A program made the translations under genes and the position numbers. Below, in pieces: positions 1 to 9,587 of a stretch of DNA of 64,000 nt. Position 1 is the first letter of the stretch; the number at the start of each line of letters is the position of its first letter. The notes beneath the pieces are model-generated. The model ran no database searches. It saw only the letters and a list, made by a program, of their open reading frames with translations, and was not told where the DNA came from. This DNA is from Ramlibacter sp. (GTDB taxonomy: Bacteria > Pseudomonadota > Gammaproteobacteria > Burkholderiales > Burkholderiaceae_C): positions 1 to 64,000 of the forward strand of contig JAJTCN010000005.1 in assembly GCA_021323335.1 (NCBI GenBank). The letters are read 5' to 3'.

Positions 1-417
1 CAGGTCCTTCACCGTCTTGGCCGGCTGCATGCCGCCGCAGATCAGCAGGTTGGGCGTGACGCCCACCAGCGCGATCGGCTGGAAGTCCTTCTCGGCGTCA
101 TAGCCCAGGCGCTGCAGGTTGGGGACGATCGCATGGCTGTTGATGTGCGCCATGTGCAGCACCGTGCCGTCGGCCGGCTGCTTGGACACGTAGTCCGCGG
201 CGATGGTGCCGGAGGCGCCCGCCTTGTTCTCCACGATCACCTGCGTCTTCCACATGTCGCCGAGCTTCTGGCCGATGACGCGCGCCAGGATGTCGGTGCC
301 GCCGCCGGGCGCGAAGCCCACGATGATGCGCACCGGGCCGGAGGGCAGGTTCTGCGCGTACGCCAGGGGGAAAGCGACCGAAGCCGCGACACCGGTCACG
401 AAAGTTCTGCGTTGCAT
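1..417 (-). CDS. Bug/TctC-family periplasmic solute-binding protein (3' end outside window)
   Basis: This is the N-terminal 139 codons of a tripartite-tricarboxylate-transporter-type (Bug/TctC) binding protein, which captures carboxylates in the periplasm. The start reads MQRRTFVTGVAASVAFPLAYAQ, a basic, hydrophobic, Ala-x-Ala-like signal peptide. It is followed by the family hallmarks VRIIVGFAPGGGTDILARV and a VIVENKAGASGTIAADYV stretch. It lies 34 bases downstream of the aminotransferase gene on the same strand, so the two are probably co-transcribed. No TctA/TctB membrane genes are visible here, which is common for Bug proteins in Burkholderiales. The ligand cannot be read from sequence. 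The gene runs off the left edge of the window. Confidence 0.9.
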   Translation of the reverse strand, partial: MQRRTFVTGVAASVAFPLAYAQNLPSGPVRIIVGFAPGGGTDILARVIGQKLGDMWKTQVIVENKAGASGTIAADYVSKQPADGTVLHMAHINSHAIVPNLQRLGYDAEKDFQPIALVGVTPNLLICGGMQPAKTVKDL

Positions 418-451
418 GGTTTTGTCTCCTTGGGGGGTCGTCGAAAAATCC

Positions 452-1681
452 TCAGGCCGCCTTCTGCAGGGCGACGGGTGCCGGGTGGCCGGCGAAATAC
501 TCCATGGCGGCGGCGACGCCGGAGCCCGCCAGCTTCACGCCGGACAGCTTCAGGCCCATCTCGCAACCGGACAATGCTGCCATCAGGGTGAGGTCGTTGC
601 AGTCCCCCAGGTGGCCGATGCGGAACATGCGCCCCTTCACCTTGCCCAGGCCCGTGCCCAGGGAGAGGTCGAAGCGTTCGTAGATCAGCTTGCGCACCGC
701 GTCGGCGTCCACGCCCTCGGGCGTGATCACGCCGGTGAGCACGGGCGAGTAGCTTGCCGGCTCGTTGCACTGGATCTCCAGGCCCCAGGCCTTGACGGCA
801 GTGCGCACGCCCTCGCCCCAGCGGCGGTGCCGCGCGAAGGTGCCTTCCAGGCCGCCGAAGTGCGGCTCCAGCAGCATGTCGCAGGCTTCGGCCAGGGCAT
901 ACAGCAGGTTGGTGTTGGGCGTGTAGGGCCAGTAGCCCGTCTTGTTCATCTCGATGATTTCGTCCCAGGCCCAGAAGGCCTTGGGCAGCTTCGCGCTCTT
1001 GCTGGCCTCGATGGCCTTGGGCGACACCGCGTTGAAGCTGATGCCGGGGGGCAGCATCAGGCCCTTCTGGGAGCCGCTGATGGTGACGTCCACGCCCCAG
1101 TCGTCATGCTTGTATTCGGCGGACGCCAGGCCGGAAATCGAGTCGACCATCAGCAGCGCGGGGTGCTTCGCCGCGTCGATGGCGCGCCGCACGGCCAGGA
1201 TGTTGCTGGTGGCGCCGGTGGAGGTCTCGTTGTGCACGACGCACACGGCCTTGATGCTGTGGCCGGTGTCGGCCTTCAGGCGCTCTTCGATCATGTGCGC
1301 CTGCACGCCCTTGCGCCAGCCTTCGACGCCGGGCAGGCCGAGCACTTCGGCCTTGATTCCCAGGCGCGCGGCCATCTTGATCCACAGCGCGGCGAAGTGG
1401 CCGGTCTCGTACATCAGCACGTGGTCGCCGGGGCTCATGGTGTTGGACAGCGCGGCTTCCCACGCGCCCGTGCCAGACGCCGGGTAGATCACGACCGGGT
1501 GCTTCGTCTGGAAGATCTGCTGGATGCCCTTGAGCACCCGCAGGCCGAGCGCGCCGAACTCGGGACCGCGATGGTCGATGGTCGGGTAGCTCATGGCGCG
1601 CAGGATGCGGTCGGGCACGGGCGAAGGCCCGGGGATCTGCAGGAAGTGGCGGCCGGTGGGGTGGAAGTCGAGCGTCAGCAT
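452..1681 (-). CDS. Serine--glyoxylate / alanine--glyoxylate aminotransferase (class V)
   Basis: This is a PLP-dependent class V aminotransferase of 409 aa that converts glyoxylate to glycine using serine or alanine as amino donor, in the cytoplasm. It shows the SgaA/AGXT signature IPGPSPVPDRILRAM near the N-terminus, a PASGTGAWEAALSN cofactor loop, and the PLP lysine in SGSQKGLMLPPG (about K206). The start at 1681 (MLTLDFHPTGRHFLQ) replaces the longer track ORF, whose upstream part is antisense to the GntR gene. The divergent neighbour is a GntR regulator and, beyond it, an FAD/Fe-S 2-hydroxyacid dehydrogenase. A glycolate-to-glyoxylate-to-glycine route is therefore plausible, though this is inference from context. 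Confidence 0.9.
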   Translation of the reverse strand: MLTLDFHPTGRHFLQIPGPSPVPDRILRAMSYPTIDHRGPEFGALGLRVLKGIQQIFQTKHPVVIYPASGTGAWEAALSNTMSPGDHVLMYETGHFAALWIKMAARLGIKAEVLGLPGVEGWRKGVQAHMIEERLKADTGHSIKAVCVVHNETSTGATSNILAVRRAIDAAKHPALLMVDSISGLASAEYKHDDWGVDVTISGSQKGLMLPPGISFNAVSPKAIEASKSAKLPKAFWAWDEIIEMNKTGYWPYTPNTNLLYALAEACDMLLEPHFGGLEGTFARHRRWGEGVRTAVKAWGLEIQCNEPASYSPVLTGVITPEGVDADAVRKLIYERFDLSLGTGLGKVKGRMFRIGHLGDCNDLTLMAALSGCEMGLKLSGVKLAGSGVAAAMEYFAGHPAPVALQKAA

Positions 1682-1715
1682 GGTCAGTCCGGTTGGTGGG
1701 CGAGGTTGGCCATTT

Positions 1716-1729
1716 TTTGCATACAAAAT
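1716..1729. promoter_or_regulatory. Putative GntR operator, copy 1
   Basis: The sequence TTTGCATACAAAAT is near-palindromic around TTGCATACAA. It lies 35 bp upstream of the aminotransferase start and is repeated identically 63 bp away. It resembles FCD-subfamily GntR operators. Assignment to the adjacent regulator is inferred. Confidence 0.6.
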
Positions 1730-1778
1730 TCGATTGTCAACCCCTCTTATCCCTACGGATGGCTTGCACCCTTTCCAA

Positions 1779-1792
1779 TTTGCATACAAAAT
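1779..1792. promoter_or_regulatory. Putative GntR operator, copy 2
   Basis: This is an exact second copy of TTTGCATACAAAAT, ending 7 bp before the GntR start codon. The 63-bp distance from copy 1 is about six helical turns, so both sites would face the same side of the DNA. That fits autoregulation and control of the divergent aminotransferase operon. Confidence 0.6.
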
Positions 1793-1799
1793 CACCTCC

Positions 1800-2489
1800 A
1801 TGACTGCGGAAGTGATCTCCATTCCCCGCGCCAGCCTGCATGAGCAGGTGGCGCACCGCCTGCGCCAGATGCTGGTCGAAGGCCGCATCGCCCCCGGCGC
1901 CAAGCTGAACGAGCGCGAACTCTCGGAACTGCTGCAGGTCTCGCGCACGCCCTTGCGCGAAGCCATCAAGATGCTGGCGGCGGAGGGCCTAGTGGAACTC
2001 TTGCCCAACCGGGGTGCGATAGCAGTTTCCCTATCAGAAGCCGACGTACTGAATACTTTCGAAGTCATGGCCGGGCTCGAAGGCCTGTCCGGGGAGATGG
2101 CCGCGCAGCGCATCACGGACGTGGAGCTGGCCGAGATCCAGGCCATGCAGTTCGAGATGATGGCGGCCTACACGCGGCGCGACCTCTCCGCCTACTACAC
2201 GCTCAACGCGCGCATCCACAGCGCCATCAACGCCGCGGCCAAGAACCCGGTTCTGTCCACCGTCTACAACCAGGTCAACGCCAGGCTGCAGGCCCTGCGC
2301 TTCCGGTCCAACCAGGACGGCGAGAAGTGGAAGCGGGCCCTGAAGGAACACGAACAGATGATCGAAGCCCTGGCGGCACGGGACGGCGCGGCGATGCGCG
2401 ACGTGCTGCTGGCCCACCTGCGCAACAAGCGCGACGTGGTGCTGGAACAGTTGCGCGAAGCGCAGGCGCAGAGGGGTAACGCCGCATGA
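1800..2489 (+). CDS. GntR-family (FCD/FadR subfamily) transcriptional regulator
   Basis: This 229-aa regulator has an N-terminal winged helix (LHEQVAHRLRQMLVEGRIAPG, then LSELLQVSRTPLREAIKML), followed by an alpha-helical FCD ligand-binding domain. The FCD metal-site histidines appear in NARIHSAI and ALKEHEQMIEAL. The track ORF starts far upstream; the start at 1800 (MTAEVISIPRASLHEQ) fits the domain boundary and follows the second operator copy directly. Its stop overlaps the start of the 2-hydroxyacid dehydrogenase gene by four bases (ATGA), so the two are translationally coupled. It probably responds to a small carboxylate made or used by its neighbours. Confidence 0.9.
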   Translation: MTAEVISIPRASLHEQVAHRLRQMLVEGRIAPGAKLNERELSELLQVSRTPLREAIKMLAAEGLVELLPNRGAIAVSLSEADVLNTFEVMAGLEGLSGEMAAQRITDVELAEIQAMQFEMMAAYTRRDLSAYYTLNARIHSAINAAAKNPVLSTVYNQVNARLQALRFRSNQDGEKWKRALKEHEQMIEALAARDGAAMRDVLLAHLRNKRDVVLEQLREAQAQRGNAA

Positions 2490-5400
2490 ATGCACCGCTG
2501 CCGCTGGAAGTCACGCGCGAAGCCGCCGGCAAGGCCTACGACACCGTCGCCCGCGCCAGCAACGAGGTGGCCGGCCGGCTGGCGCAGCGCCTGGCCGCCG
2601 AAACGTCGGGCGAGGTGCTGTTCTCGCCGGCCGACCGCGGCCGCTATGCGACCGATGCGTCGATCTACCAGGTCACGCCCGTCGGGGTCTTCGTGCCCAG
2701 GAAGGCCGAGGATGCCCGCATCGCCCTGGACATCTGCCGCGACCTGAAGGTGCCGGTGGTGCCGCGCGGCGGCGGCACCAGCCAGTGCGGCCAGACGGTG
2801 GGCGCAGGGCTGGTGATCGACTTCTCCAAGCACGTCCGCAACGTCCTCGACGTGGACGCGGCCCAGCACACCGTGACGGTGGAGCCCGGCATCGTGCTGG
2901 ACCACCTGAACGCGCAGCTGAAGAAGCTGGGCCTCTGGTACCCGGTGGACGTGTCGACCGCGGCGCAGGCGACGCTGGGCGGCATGGCCGGCAACAACTC
3001 CTGCGGCAGCCGCAGCATCGCCTACGGCAACATGGTGCACAACGTGCTGGGGGCGGAGGCCTGGACCTCCGACGGCGTGCTGCATTCCTTCGGCCGCTTC
3101 GACGCCGCCAGTGGCGCGGCCCGCGCCATGGGCGAGCGCGTGCGCGACCTGGCCCTGGCGCTGGCGCCCGAGATCGACGCCCACTGGCCGAAGGTGCTGC
3201 GCCGCGTCGCCGGCTACAACCTGGACGTCTTCCACAACCAGAACGAGAAGCCCTACACGGCGGACGGCAGCGTCAACCTGGCCCATTTGTTGATCGGCAG
3301 CGAAGGCACGCTGGCCCTCACGCGCAGCCTGAAGCTGCAGCTGTCCGAGCTGCCGCGCGCCAAGGTGCTGGGGGTGGTGAACTTCCCCACCTTCTACCAG
3401 GCGATGGACTCGGCGCAGCACATCGTCAAGCTGGGAAGCGACGGCACGCTGACGGCGGTGGAACTGGTCGACCGCACCATGATCGAGCTGTCGCTGCAGA
3501 ACCCGGCGTTCGCGCCGACGGTGCGCACGGCCCTGATCGGCGAGCCGGAGGCGGTGCTGCTGGTGGAATTCGCCGGCGCCGACCGGTCCGCCCTGCTGAA
3601 GAAGCTGCGCGAGCTGGAAGAGCTGATGGGCGACCTCGGCCTGCCCGGCTCGGTGGTGCTGATGCCCGACGAGGGCCCGCAAAAGGCCCTGTGGGAGGTG
3701 CGCAAGGCCGGCCTCAACATCATGATGAGCCTCAAGGGCGACGGCAAGCCGGTGAGCTTCATCGAAGACTGCGCCGTGCCGCTGGTGCACCTGGCCGAAT
3801 ACACCGACGCCCTCACCCAGGTGTTCCGCAAGCACGGCACCAAGGGCACCTGGTACGCCCACGCCTCCGTGGGCACCCTGCACGTGCGTCCCATCCTGGA
3901 CATGCGGCGCAACGGCGCGCCGGAGATGCGGGCGATCGCCGAGGAAGCCTCGGCGCTGGTGCGCAAGTACAAGGGCGCCTACAGCGGCGAGCACGGCGAC
4001 GGCCTCTGCCGCGGCGAATGGATCCAGTGGCAGTTCGGCCCGAAGATCAACGACGCGTTCCGCCAGATCAAGCAGCTGTTCGACCCGCTCGACCTGCTGT
4101 GCCCGCAGCGCATCATCGATCCGCCGCGCATGGACGACACCGCGCTGATGCGCTTTCCGCCGACCTACAAGGTGATCCCGCTGCAGCCCGCGCTGGACTG
4201 GACGCCCTGGGACGTGCAGAACGATCCCGCCACCGAGCGCACCACCGCCCCCGGCACCGGCGGCGACCCCGCCAGGGGCTTCGCCAAGGCGGTGGAGATG
4301 TGCAACAACAATGGCCACTGCCGCAAGTTCGATGCGGGGACGATGTGCCCGAGCTACCGCGTCACCCGCGACGAGCAGCACCTGACGCGCGGCCGCGCCA
4401 ACACCTTGCGCCTGGCCATGAGCGGGCAGCTCGGCCCCGATGGCCTGGCGAGCGAGGCCGTGCGCGATGCCCTGGACCTGTGCGTCAGCTGCAAGGGCTG
4501 CAAGCGCGACTGCCCCACCGGCGTGGACATGGCGCGCATGAAGATCGAATTCCTCGCCGCCGATCGCAAGAAGAACGGCTGGTCGCTCAAGGACAAGCTG
4601 GTCGCCCGCCTGCCGGAGTACGCCGCCACGGCGAGCCGCTTCGCCGGCCTGCTGAACCTGCGCAACCGCAGCGGGCTGCTGGCCGGCCTCGGCGAGAAGC
4701 TGCTGGGGTTTTCCGCGAAGCGCAGCCTGCCGGAATGGCAGTCGCAGCATTTCTTCAATGGCGAAATCCGCGGCGCATCGCGGGCCGAGGTGCTGGCCGC
4801 GGCCCGGCCGGTGGTGCTGTTCGTCGACACCTTCAACGGCTATTTCGAGTCCATGAACGCGCAGGCCGCGTTCGAGGTGCTGGAAGCCGCCGGCTACACC
4901 GTGCATGTCGCCGCCAAGGAAAGGCCCGACGGCAGGCACCTGTGCTGCGGCCGCACCTACCTGGCCAGCGGCATGGTCGATGAAGCCAAGGCCAAGGCGG
5001 GCGAGCTGCTCGCCGCCCTGCAGCCCTTCGTGGCGAAAGGCATCGCCGTCGTCGGGCTGGAGCCGTCCTGCCTGCTGACCCTGCGCGACGAGATGACGGC
5101 CATGGGTTTCGGCGAGCCGGCCCAGGCGCTGGCGAAGCAATCGCTGCTGTTCGAGGAATTCCTGGCGCGCGAAGCCGCGGCGGGACGGCTGGACACGCTG
5201 GTGGGCAAGCTCAAGCCGCTGGGCCAGCCGTTGCTGGTGCACGGCCACTGCCACCAGAAGGCCTTCGGCGCGGTGGCGCCGGTGCTGGAGGTGCTCAAGC
5301 TGATCCCCGGCGCGCAGCCGCAGTTGATCGAGACCAGCTGCTGCGGCATGGCCGGCAGCTTCGGCTACGAGGCGAAGCACCACGCCGTGTCCATGCAGAT

Positions 5401-5545
5401 GGCCGAACTGAGCCTGCTGCCCGCGGTGCGCTCGGCGCCGGATGCGATCGTGGTGGCCGACGGCACCAGCTGCCGGCACCAGATCCACGACGGGGCGCAG
5501 CGGCAGGCGATGCACGCGGCGGTGCTGCTGGCTCGGCAGTTGTAA
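2486..5545 (+). CDS. FAD-binding and [4Fe-4S] 2-hydroxyacid dehydrogenase (D-lactate/D-2-hydroxyglutarate/glycolate type)
   Basis: This 1019-aa fused flavo-iron-sulfur oxidoreductase has the architecture of the YdiJ/GlcD-GlcF class. An FAD-binding type 4 domain shows the pyrophosphate loop VVPRGGGTSQCGQTVGAG (about residue 91) and GGMAGNNSCGSRS. It is followed by an FAD-oxidase C-terminal domain, two cysteine clusters typical of [4Fe-4S] binding (CNNNGHCRKF...MCPSY near 606 and CVSCKGCKRDCP near 665), and C-terminal CCG-type repeats (HLCCGRTY, ETSCCGMAGSFGYEA). Members oxidise D-2-hydroxyacids and pass electrons to the quinone pool. The linked aminotransferase suggests glycolate as one candidate substrate; D-lactate and D-2-hydroxyglutarate remain equally possible. 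Confidence 0.88.
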   Translation: MNAPLPLEVTREAAGKAYDTVARASNEVAGRLAQRLAAETSGEVLFSPADRGRYATDASIYQVTPVGVFVPRKAEDARIALDICRDLKVPVVPRGGGTSQCGQTVGAGLVIDFSKHVRNVLDVDAAQHTVTVEPGIVLDHLNAQLKKLGLWYPVDVSTAAQATLGGMAGNNSCGSRSIAYGNMVHNVLGAEAWTSDGVLHSFGRFDAASGAARAMGERVRDLALALAPEIDAHWPKVLRRVAGYNLDVFHNQNEKPYTADGSVNLAHLLIGSEGTLALTRSLKLQLSELPRAKVLGVVNFPTFYQAMDSAQHIVKLGSDGTLTAVELVDRTMIELSLQNPAFAPTVRTALIGEPEAVLLVEFAGADRSALLKKLRELEELMGDLGLPGSVVLMPDEGPQKALWEVRKAGLNIMMSLKGDGKPVSFIEDCAVPLVHLAEYTDALTQVFRKHGTKGTWYAHASVGTLHVRPILDMRRNGAPEMRAIAEEASALVRKYKGAYSGEHGDGLCRGEWIQWQFGPKINDAFRQIKQLFDPLDLLCPQRIIDPPRMDDTALMRFPPTYKVIPLQPALDWTPWDVQNDPATERTTAPGTGGDPARGFAKAVEMCNNNGHCRKFDAGTMCPSYRVTRDEQHLTRGRANTLRLAMSGQLGPDGLASEAVRDALDLCVSCKGCKRDCPTGVDMARMKIEFLAADRKKNGWSLKDKLVARLPEYAATASRFAGLLNLRNRSGLLAGLGEKLLGFSAKRSLPEWQSQHFFNGEIRGASRAEVLAAARPVVLFVDTFNGYFESMNAQAAFEVLEAAGYTVHVAAKERPDGRHLCCGRTYLASGMVDEAKAKAGELLAALQPFVAKGIAVVGLEPSCLLTLRDEMTAMGFGEPAQALAKQSLLFEEFLAREAAAGRLDTLVGKLKPLGQPLLVHGHCHQKAFGAVAPVLEVLKLIPGAQPQLIETSCCGMAGSFGYEAKHHAVSMQMAELSLLPAVRSAPDAIVVADGTSCRHQIHDGAQRQAMHAAVLLARQL

Positions 5546-5552
5546 CCCTGCT

Positions 5553-5575
5553 CCCTCTCCCTTCCGGGGAGAGGG
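5553..5575. terminator. Hairpin after the FAD/Fe-S dehydrogenase
   Basis: A perfect 9-bp stem, CCCTCTCCC/GGGAGAGGG, with a 5-nt loop begins 8 bases after the stop codon. It lacks a U-tract, and the following CCGGGGTGAGGGG resembles a dispersed repeat common in proteobacterial intergenic regions. It may act as a terminator or an mRNA-stabilising hairpin. Confidence 0.55.
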
Positions 5576-5620
5576 CCGGGGTGAGGGGCGCGCGCGGGAC
5601 AGCCAGATTTCACTTTGTCC

Positions 5621-6088
5621 ATGCACAATGGATGGGTGACGACGCCCTGCATCATCCGCGCCGCCCTCCCCTCCGACGAGCCCGTCTGGCACGCGCTGTG
5701 GCGCGGCTACTGCGATTTCTACGACACCCGGCTCGATGACGAAGTGACCCGCCGCACCTGGAAGCGGATCCTCGATCCGGATTCGGCGGTGATGTGCGTG
5801 GTGGCCGAAGTGGAAGGCCGGGTGCTCGGCTTCGCCCATTGCGTCGTCCACGAGAACACCTGGGAGACCCAGGCCGTCTGCTACCTCGAAGACCTGTTCG
5901 TCGTCCCCGAGGCCCGCGGCCAGGGCATCGGCGGCGCGCTCATCGAATGGTTGCGCAACGCGATGCGCGCCGAAGGCTGGGCCCGCCTGTACTGGATGAC
6001 CAAGGCGGACAACGCGCAGGCCCGCCGCCTCTACGACCGCTTCACGCAGGCCGACGACTTCGTCCGCTACGTCATCCGCCAGAAATGA
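5621..6088 (+). CDS. GNAT-family N-acetyltransferase
   Basis: This 155-aa GCN5-related acetyltransferase shows the acetyl-CoA loop VVPEARGQGIGGALIEWL (motif A, R/Q-x-x-G-x-G/A) and the C-terminal YWMTKADNAQARRLYDRF motif B. The substrate is unknown. The start is uncertain. The track uses TTG at 5615; ATG at 5621 and GTG at 5636 (TTPCIIRAALPSDEP, a typical family N-terminus) are alternatives. No strong ribosome site separates them. The stop overlaps the next start in an ATGA arrangement, coupling it to the hybrid kinase gene. Confidence 0.85.
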   Translation: MHNGWVTTPCIIRAALPSDEPVWHALWRGYCDFYDTRLDDEVTRRTWKRILDPDSAVMCVVAEVEGRVLGFAHCVVHENTWETQAVCYLEDLFVVPEARGQGIGGALIEWLRNAMRAEGWARLYWMTKADNAQARRLYDRFTQADDFVRYVIRQK

Positions 6089-8325
6089 AGTTCGAGCGCC
6101 CCGGCAGGACCTTGCGTTTCCGCCTGTTCCTGCTGGCGGCCAGCGGCTTGCTGCCCCTGGCCATCGTGGCCGCCGTGGTGCTGGCCTACCTGGCGGGCGA
6201 GCGCGAGCGCGACACGCAGGAGAACGCCCTGGCCGTCTCGCGCGCGCTGGCCACCGCGGTGGACTCCGAGCTGCGCGCTTCCGCCGGGGTGCTGGAAAGC
6301 CTGGCCCTGGCCAACGAACTGCAGCCGGCGCGCCTCGCGGACTTCCACTCGCTGGCCGGCCGCATCGCGGCGCGCCAGGACTGGCGCGCGATCGTGCTGG
6401 CGGGTGCCGATGGCCGGGTCATCCTGACCTCCTCCCGGCCTTTCGGGGGCCCGCCGGAAGAGCCCGTCGACCCGGAAAGCATGCGCCGCGCGCTCGCCAG
6501 CCGCGCACCGGTCGTGGGGAAAGTGGCCGTGGGCCGCATGCAGGTCGGGCCCGCCTTCGCGGTCCGCGTGCCGGTGCTGCACGACGGCCAGCTGCCTTAC
6601 GTGATTTCAGCGGTCATTCCCGTCGAGCGCGTGCTGGCCGTGGTGCAGCGGCAGAAGATGCCCGCCACCTCGGTGGTGGCGGTGTTCGACCAGGAGCTGA
6701 ACCGGGTGGCGCGTTCGCAGCAGCACACGGTGGGGCGCCCGTCGCCGTCCTTGCAGCGGCTGTTGGCGCGCGGCGGCCCGGAAGGCGTCGGGCCCACGGT
6801 GACGCTGGAGGGCGTGCCCAGCCAGACCGCCTTCGTGCGGCTCGAGTGGTCCAATTGGGTGGTGGCCACCGGCATCTCCGCGCACGACCGCGGGCTCTAT
6901 GGCGTGCTGGGGGCGGTGGCGGCGGGCCTGCTGGCATCGCTCGCGCTGGCGGCCTTCTTCGCCACCTACTTCGCCAGCCACGTCACCGGGCCGATCGACA
7001 CGCTCAAGGCCGCGGCCGCGGCAATGGGCCGCGGCGAACCGGTGAAGGTGCCGACACTGGAGATCTCCGAACTGCAGGACGTGGGCGACGCGCTGGAGAT
7101 CGCGTCGGCGGAGCGCGAGCGCGCCTCGCGGGAGCGGCTGGCGGCCGAGGCCGAACGCGAGACGCTGCTGGCCCGGGCCACGGAGGCGCTGCAGCAGGCG
7201 GAGGAAGCCGGCCGCAGCAAGGACGAATTCCTGGCGATGCTGGGCCACGAGCTGCGCAACCCGCTGGCCCCGATGGCCACCGCGCTGCACCTCATGGCGC
7301 GCAAGGGCGAGCCGGGCACGCGGCTCGAGCGCGAGGTGATGGAGCGCCAGGTCGCCCACATGAAGCGCCTGGTGGACGACCTGCTGGACGTGTCGCGCAT
7401 CACCGGCAAGCGCCTGGCCATCCGCATGGAGCCCTTGCGGCTGGCCGAGGTGGTGCGGCACGGCGCGCAGTCGGTGCAGCCGGTGCTGGGGCTGCGCCGC
7501 TTCGACCTGGACATCCCGCGCGACGCGGAGCAGCTCTGGGTGGCCGGCGACGAGGTGCGCCTGGGCCAGGTGCTCAGCAACCTGCTGGGCAACGCCGTCA
7601 AGTTCACGGGGCCCGAGGGCACGATCAGCGTTCGCCTCGAGCGCAGCGGCGACCACGCGCAGCTGACCGTCGCCGACACCGGCTTCGGCATGACGCCCGA
7701 AGTGCTGGAGCACGTGTTCGACCTGTTCTACCAGGCGCCGCAGGGGACCGACCGCTCGCGCGGCGGGCTGGGGCTGGGCCTGGCCATCGTGCGGAGCCTG
7801 GTCGAAATGCATGGCGGCACCGTGCAGGCGGACAGCGAGGGCGAGGGCCACGGCAGCAGGCTGGTGGTGCGCCTGCCGCTGGCCATGCCGCCGCCGGAAC
7901 CGACACCCAGCCAGCCGGCCGCCCTGGCGACCGGCTCGCATGGCCGGGTGCTGCTGGTGGACGACAACAAGGATGCGGCCGACACCGCCGGCGCGCTGCT
8001 GGAGATCTCGGGCTACGAAGTCCGCATCGCCTACGACCCGGGCGTCGCCCTGACGCTGCTCGACGACTTCGTCCCCGACGTCGCGGTGCTGGACATCGGG
8101 CTGCCGGGCATGAGCGGGCACGAACTGGCCGCGCGGGTGCGGGCGCACCGCAACGGCGGGACCTGCTATCTTGTCGCGCTGACCGGCTATGGCACCTCCG
8201 CGGACGTGGCCCGCGCCCACGAGGCGGGCTTCTCGCAGCACCTGGTCAAGCCCGCCGGACCGGGGGACCTGCTCGATGCCGTGGAACGCGGCGTCAAGGA
8301 CAGCATGCAAAGGAAGGCTTCATGA
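6085..8325 (+). CDS. Hybrid sensor histidine kinase with C-terminal receiver
   Basis: This 746-aa membrane-bound hybrid kinase has a first membrane segment at about 13-35, an extracytoplasmic sensor region of roughly 230 residues (probably Cache-like), and a second membrane segment at about 273-297. These are followed by a HAMP-like linker, a HisKA domain with phospho-accepting H388 in [12 protein letters not shown], an HATPase_c domain ([37 protein letters not shown]), and a receiver whose acceptor is about D670 in [11 protein letters not shown]. It sits in an overlapping chain between a GNAT gene and otnK with ATGA junctions on both sides. No DNA-binding output partner lies beside it, so its target is unknown. 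Co-transcription with sugar-acid genes hints at sensing a related ligand. Confidence 0.9.
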   Translation: MKFERPGRTLRFRLFLLAASGLLPLAIVAAVVLAYLAGERERDTQENALAVSRALATAVDSELRASAGVLESLALANELQPARLADFHSLAGRIAARQDWRAIVLAGADGRVILTSSRPFGGPPEEPVDPESMRRALASRAPVVGKVAVGRMQVGPAFAVRVPVLHDGQLPYVISAVIPVERVLAVVQRQKMPATSVVAVFDQELNRVARSQQHTVGRPSPSLQRLLARGGPEGVGPTVTLEGVPSQTAFVRLEWSNWVVATGISAHDRGLYGVLGAVAAGLLASLALAAFFATYFASHVTGPIDTLKAAAAAMGRGEPVKVPTLEISELQDVGDALEIASAERERASRERLAAEAERETLLARATEALQQAEEAGRSKDEFLAMLGHELRNPLAPMATALHLMARKGEPGTRLEREVMERQVAHMKRLVDDLLDVSRITGKRLAIRMEPLRLAEVVRHGAQSVQPVLGLRRFDLDIPRDAEQLWVAGDEVRLGQVLSNLLGNAVKFTGPEGTISVRLERSGDHAQLTVADTGFGMTPEVLEHVFDLFYQAPQGTDRSRGGLGLGLAIVRSLVEMHGGTVQADSEGEGHGSRLVVRLPLAMPPPEPTPSQPAALATGSHGRVLLVDDNKDAADTAGALLEISGYEVRIAYDPGVALTLLDDFVPDVAVLDIGLPGMSGHELAARVRAHRNGGTCYLVALTGYGTSADVARAHEAGFSQHLVKPAGPGDLLDAVERGVKDSMQRKAS

Positions 8326-9587
8326 CCCTGCTGCTCGGCTGCATCGCCGACGACTTCACCGGCGCGACCGACCTCGCCAACAACCTGGTGCGCGCCGGCA
8401 TGCAGGTGGTGCAGACCATCGGCGTGCCCGAACACGCCGCGCCCGCGGCGGATGCGGTGGTGGTGGCGCTGAAGTCGCGCACCATCGCGCCCGACGAGGC
8501 CGTGCGGCAGTCGCTGCAGGCGCTGCGCTGGCTGCAGGCGCAGGGCTGCCGCCAGTTCTACTTCAAGGTCTGCTCCACTTTCGACTCCACCCCGCGGGGC
8601 AACATCGGCCCCGTGGCCGAGGCGTTGCTGGAAGCGCTGGGCGCCGACTTCTGCTGCGTCACGCCGGCCTTCCCGGAGAACGCCCGCACGGTGTTCCAGG
8701 GCCACCTGTTCGTCGGCGACGTGCTGCTCAGCGACTCCGGCATGCGCAACCACCCGCTGACGCCGATGACGGACGCGAACCTGGTGCGCGTGATGCAGGC
8801 GCAATCGAAGGGCCGCGTCGGGCTGATCCCGCACGAGGTGGTGCGCGCGGGCGAGGAAGGCATCCTGCGCCGCATCGCGCAGCTGCGTGGCGAAGGCGTG
8901 CGCTTCGCCATTGTCGACGCCATCGGCAACGAGGACCTGATGGCGCTGGGGCAGGCGCTGGCCGACGCGCCGCTGGTGGTCGCCGGGTCCGGCGTCGCCA
9001 TCGGCCTGCCGCAGAACCACGGCCTGCGGCCCTCGGCGGCGGCGGCAGCCCTGCCCGCGGCGACCGGCCTGCGTGCCATCGTCTCGGGCAGCTGCTCGAC
9101 GGCGACGCAGCAGCAGGTGAAGGACTTCATCGACGGCGGCGGGGCCGCGTACGCGATCGATCCGCTGCAACTGGTCGCGGACGCCGGCGCCGTGGCGAGC
9201 GCCGCGCTGGCGTGGGCCGAGCCCCGGCTCGCGCAGGGACCGGTGCTGGTGTACTCCACCGCCACGCCTGACGCCGTGCGCGAGGTGCAGCAGCGCGTGG
9301 GCGTGCAGGACGCCGGTGCGCTGGTGGAGCAGGCACTGGCGGCCATCGGCAAGGGGCTGGTGCAGCGCGGCGTGCGGCAGCTGGTGGTGGCCGGCGGCGA
9401 GACCTCCGGCGCAGTGGTGCAGGCGCTCGGGGTCGAGCAGATGCGCATCGGTCCGCAGATCGATCCCGGCGTCCCGTGGTGCTACGCGGCGGCGACGGCC
9501 TGCGGCGCGGACGTGCACCTGGCGCTGAAGTCGGGCAACTTCGGCACGCCCGACTTCTTCCGCAAGTCCTTCGCCCGGCTCGCATGA
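8322..9587 (+). CDS. otnK: 3-oxo-tetronate kinase (four-carbon acid sugar kinase)
   Basis: This 421-aa protein of the DUF1537/four-carbon acid sugar kinase family has the N-terminal signature LGCIADDFTGATDLANNL, a central FKVCSTFDSTPRGNIG substrate-binding motif, and the C-terminal nucleotide-binding VVAGGETSGAVVQALG. Characterised OtnK enzymes phosphorylate 3-oxo-tetronates in D-erythronate or L-threonate degradation. The start at 8322 overlaps the kinase gene stop (ATGA), and its own stop overlaps otnC. The otnK-otnC pair is the core of the published pathway; the matching dehydrogenase is not adjacent. The dehydrogenase at 11397-12290 is a candidate but stands on the other strand. Confidence 0.88.
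   Translation: MTLLLGCIADDFTGATDLANNLVRAGMQVVQTIGVPEHAAPAADAVVVALKSRTIAPDEAVRQSLQALRWLQAQGCRQFYFKVCSTFDSTPRGNIGPVAEALLEALGADFCCVTPAFPENARTVFQGHLFVGDVLLSDSGMRNHPLTPMTDANLVRVMQAQSKGRVGLIPHEVVRAGEEGILRRIAQLRGEGVRFAIVDAIGNEDLMALGQALADAPLVVAGSGVAIGLPQNHGLRPSAAAAALPAATGLRAIVSGSCSTATQQQVKDFIDGGGAAYAIDPLQLVADAGAVASAALAWAEPRLAQGPVLVYSTATPDAVREVQQRVGVQDAGALVEQALAAIGKGLVQRGVRQLVVAGGETSGAVVQALGVEQMRIGPQIDPGVPWCYAAATACGADVHLALKSGNFGTPDFFRKSFARLA

Noticed and set aside
2264-5851. 1195-aa minus-strand ORF opposite the FAD/Fe-S dehydrogenase
   Set aside because: It is a low-complexity His/Arg/Ala/Gly-rich translation typical of the antisense of GC-rich genes. The plus strand carries an unmistakable enzyme.
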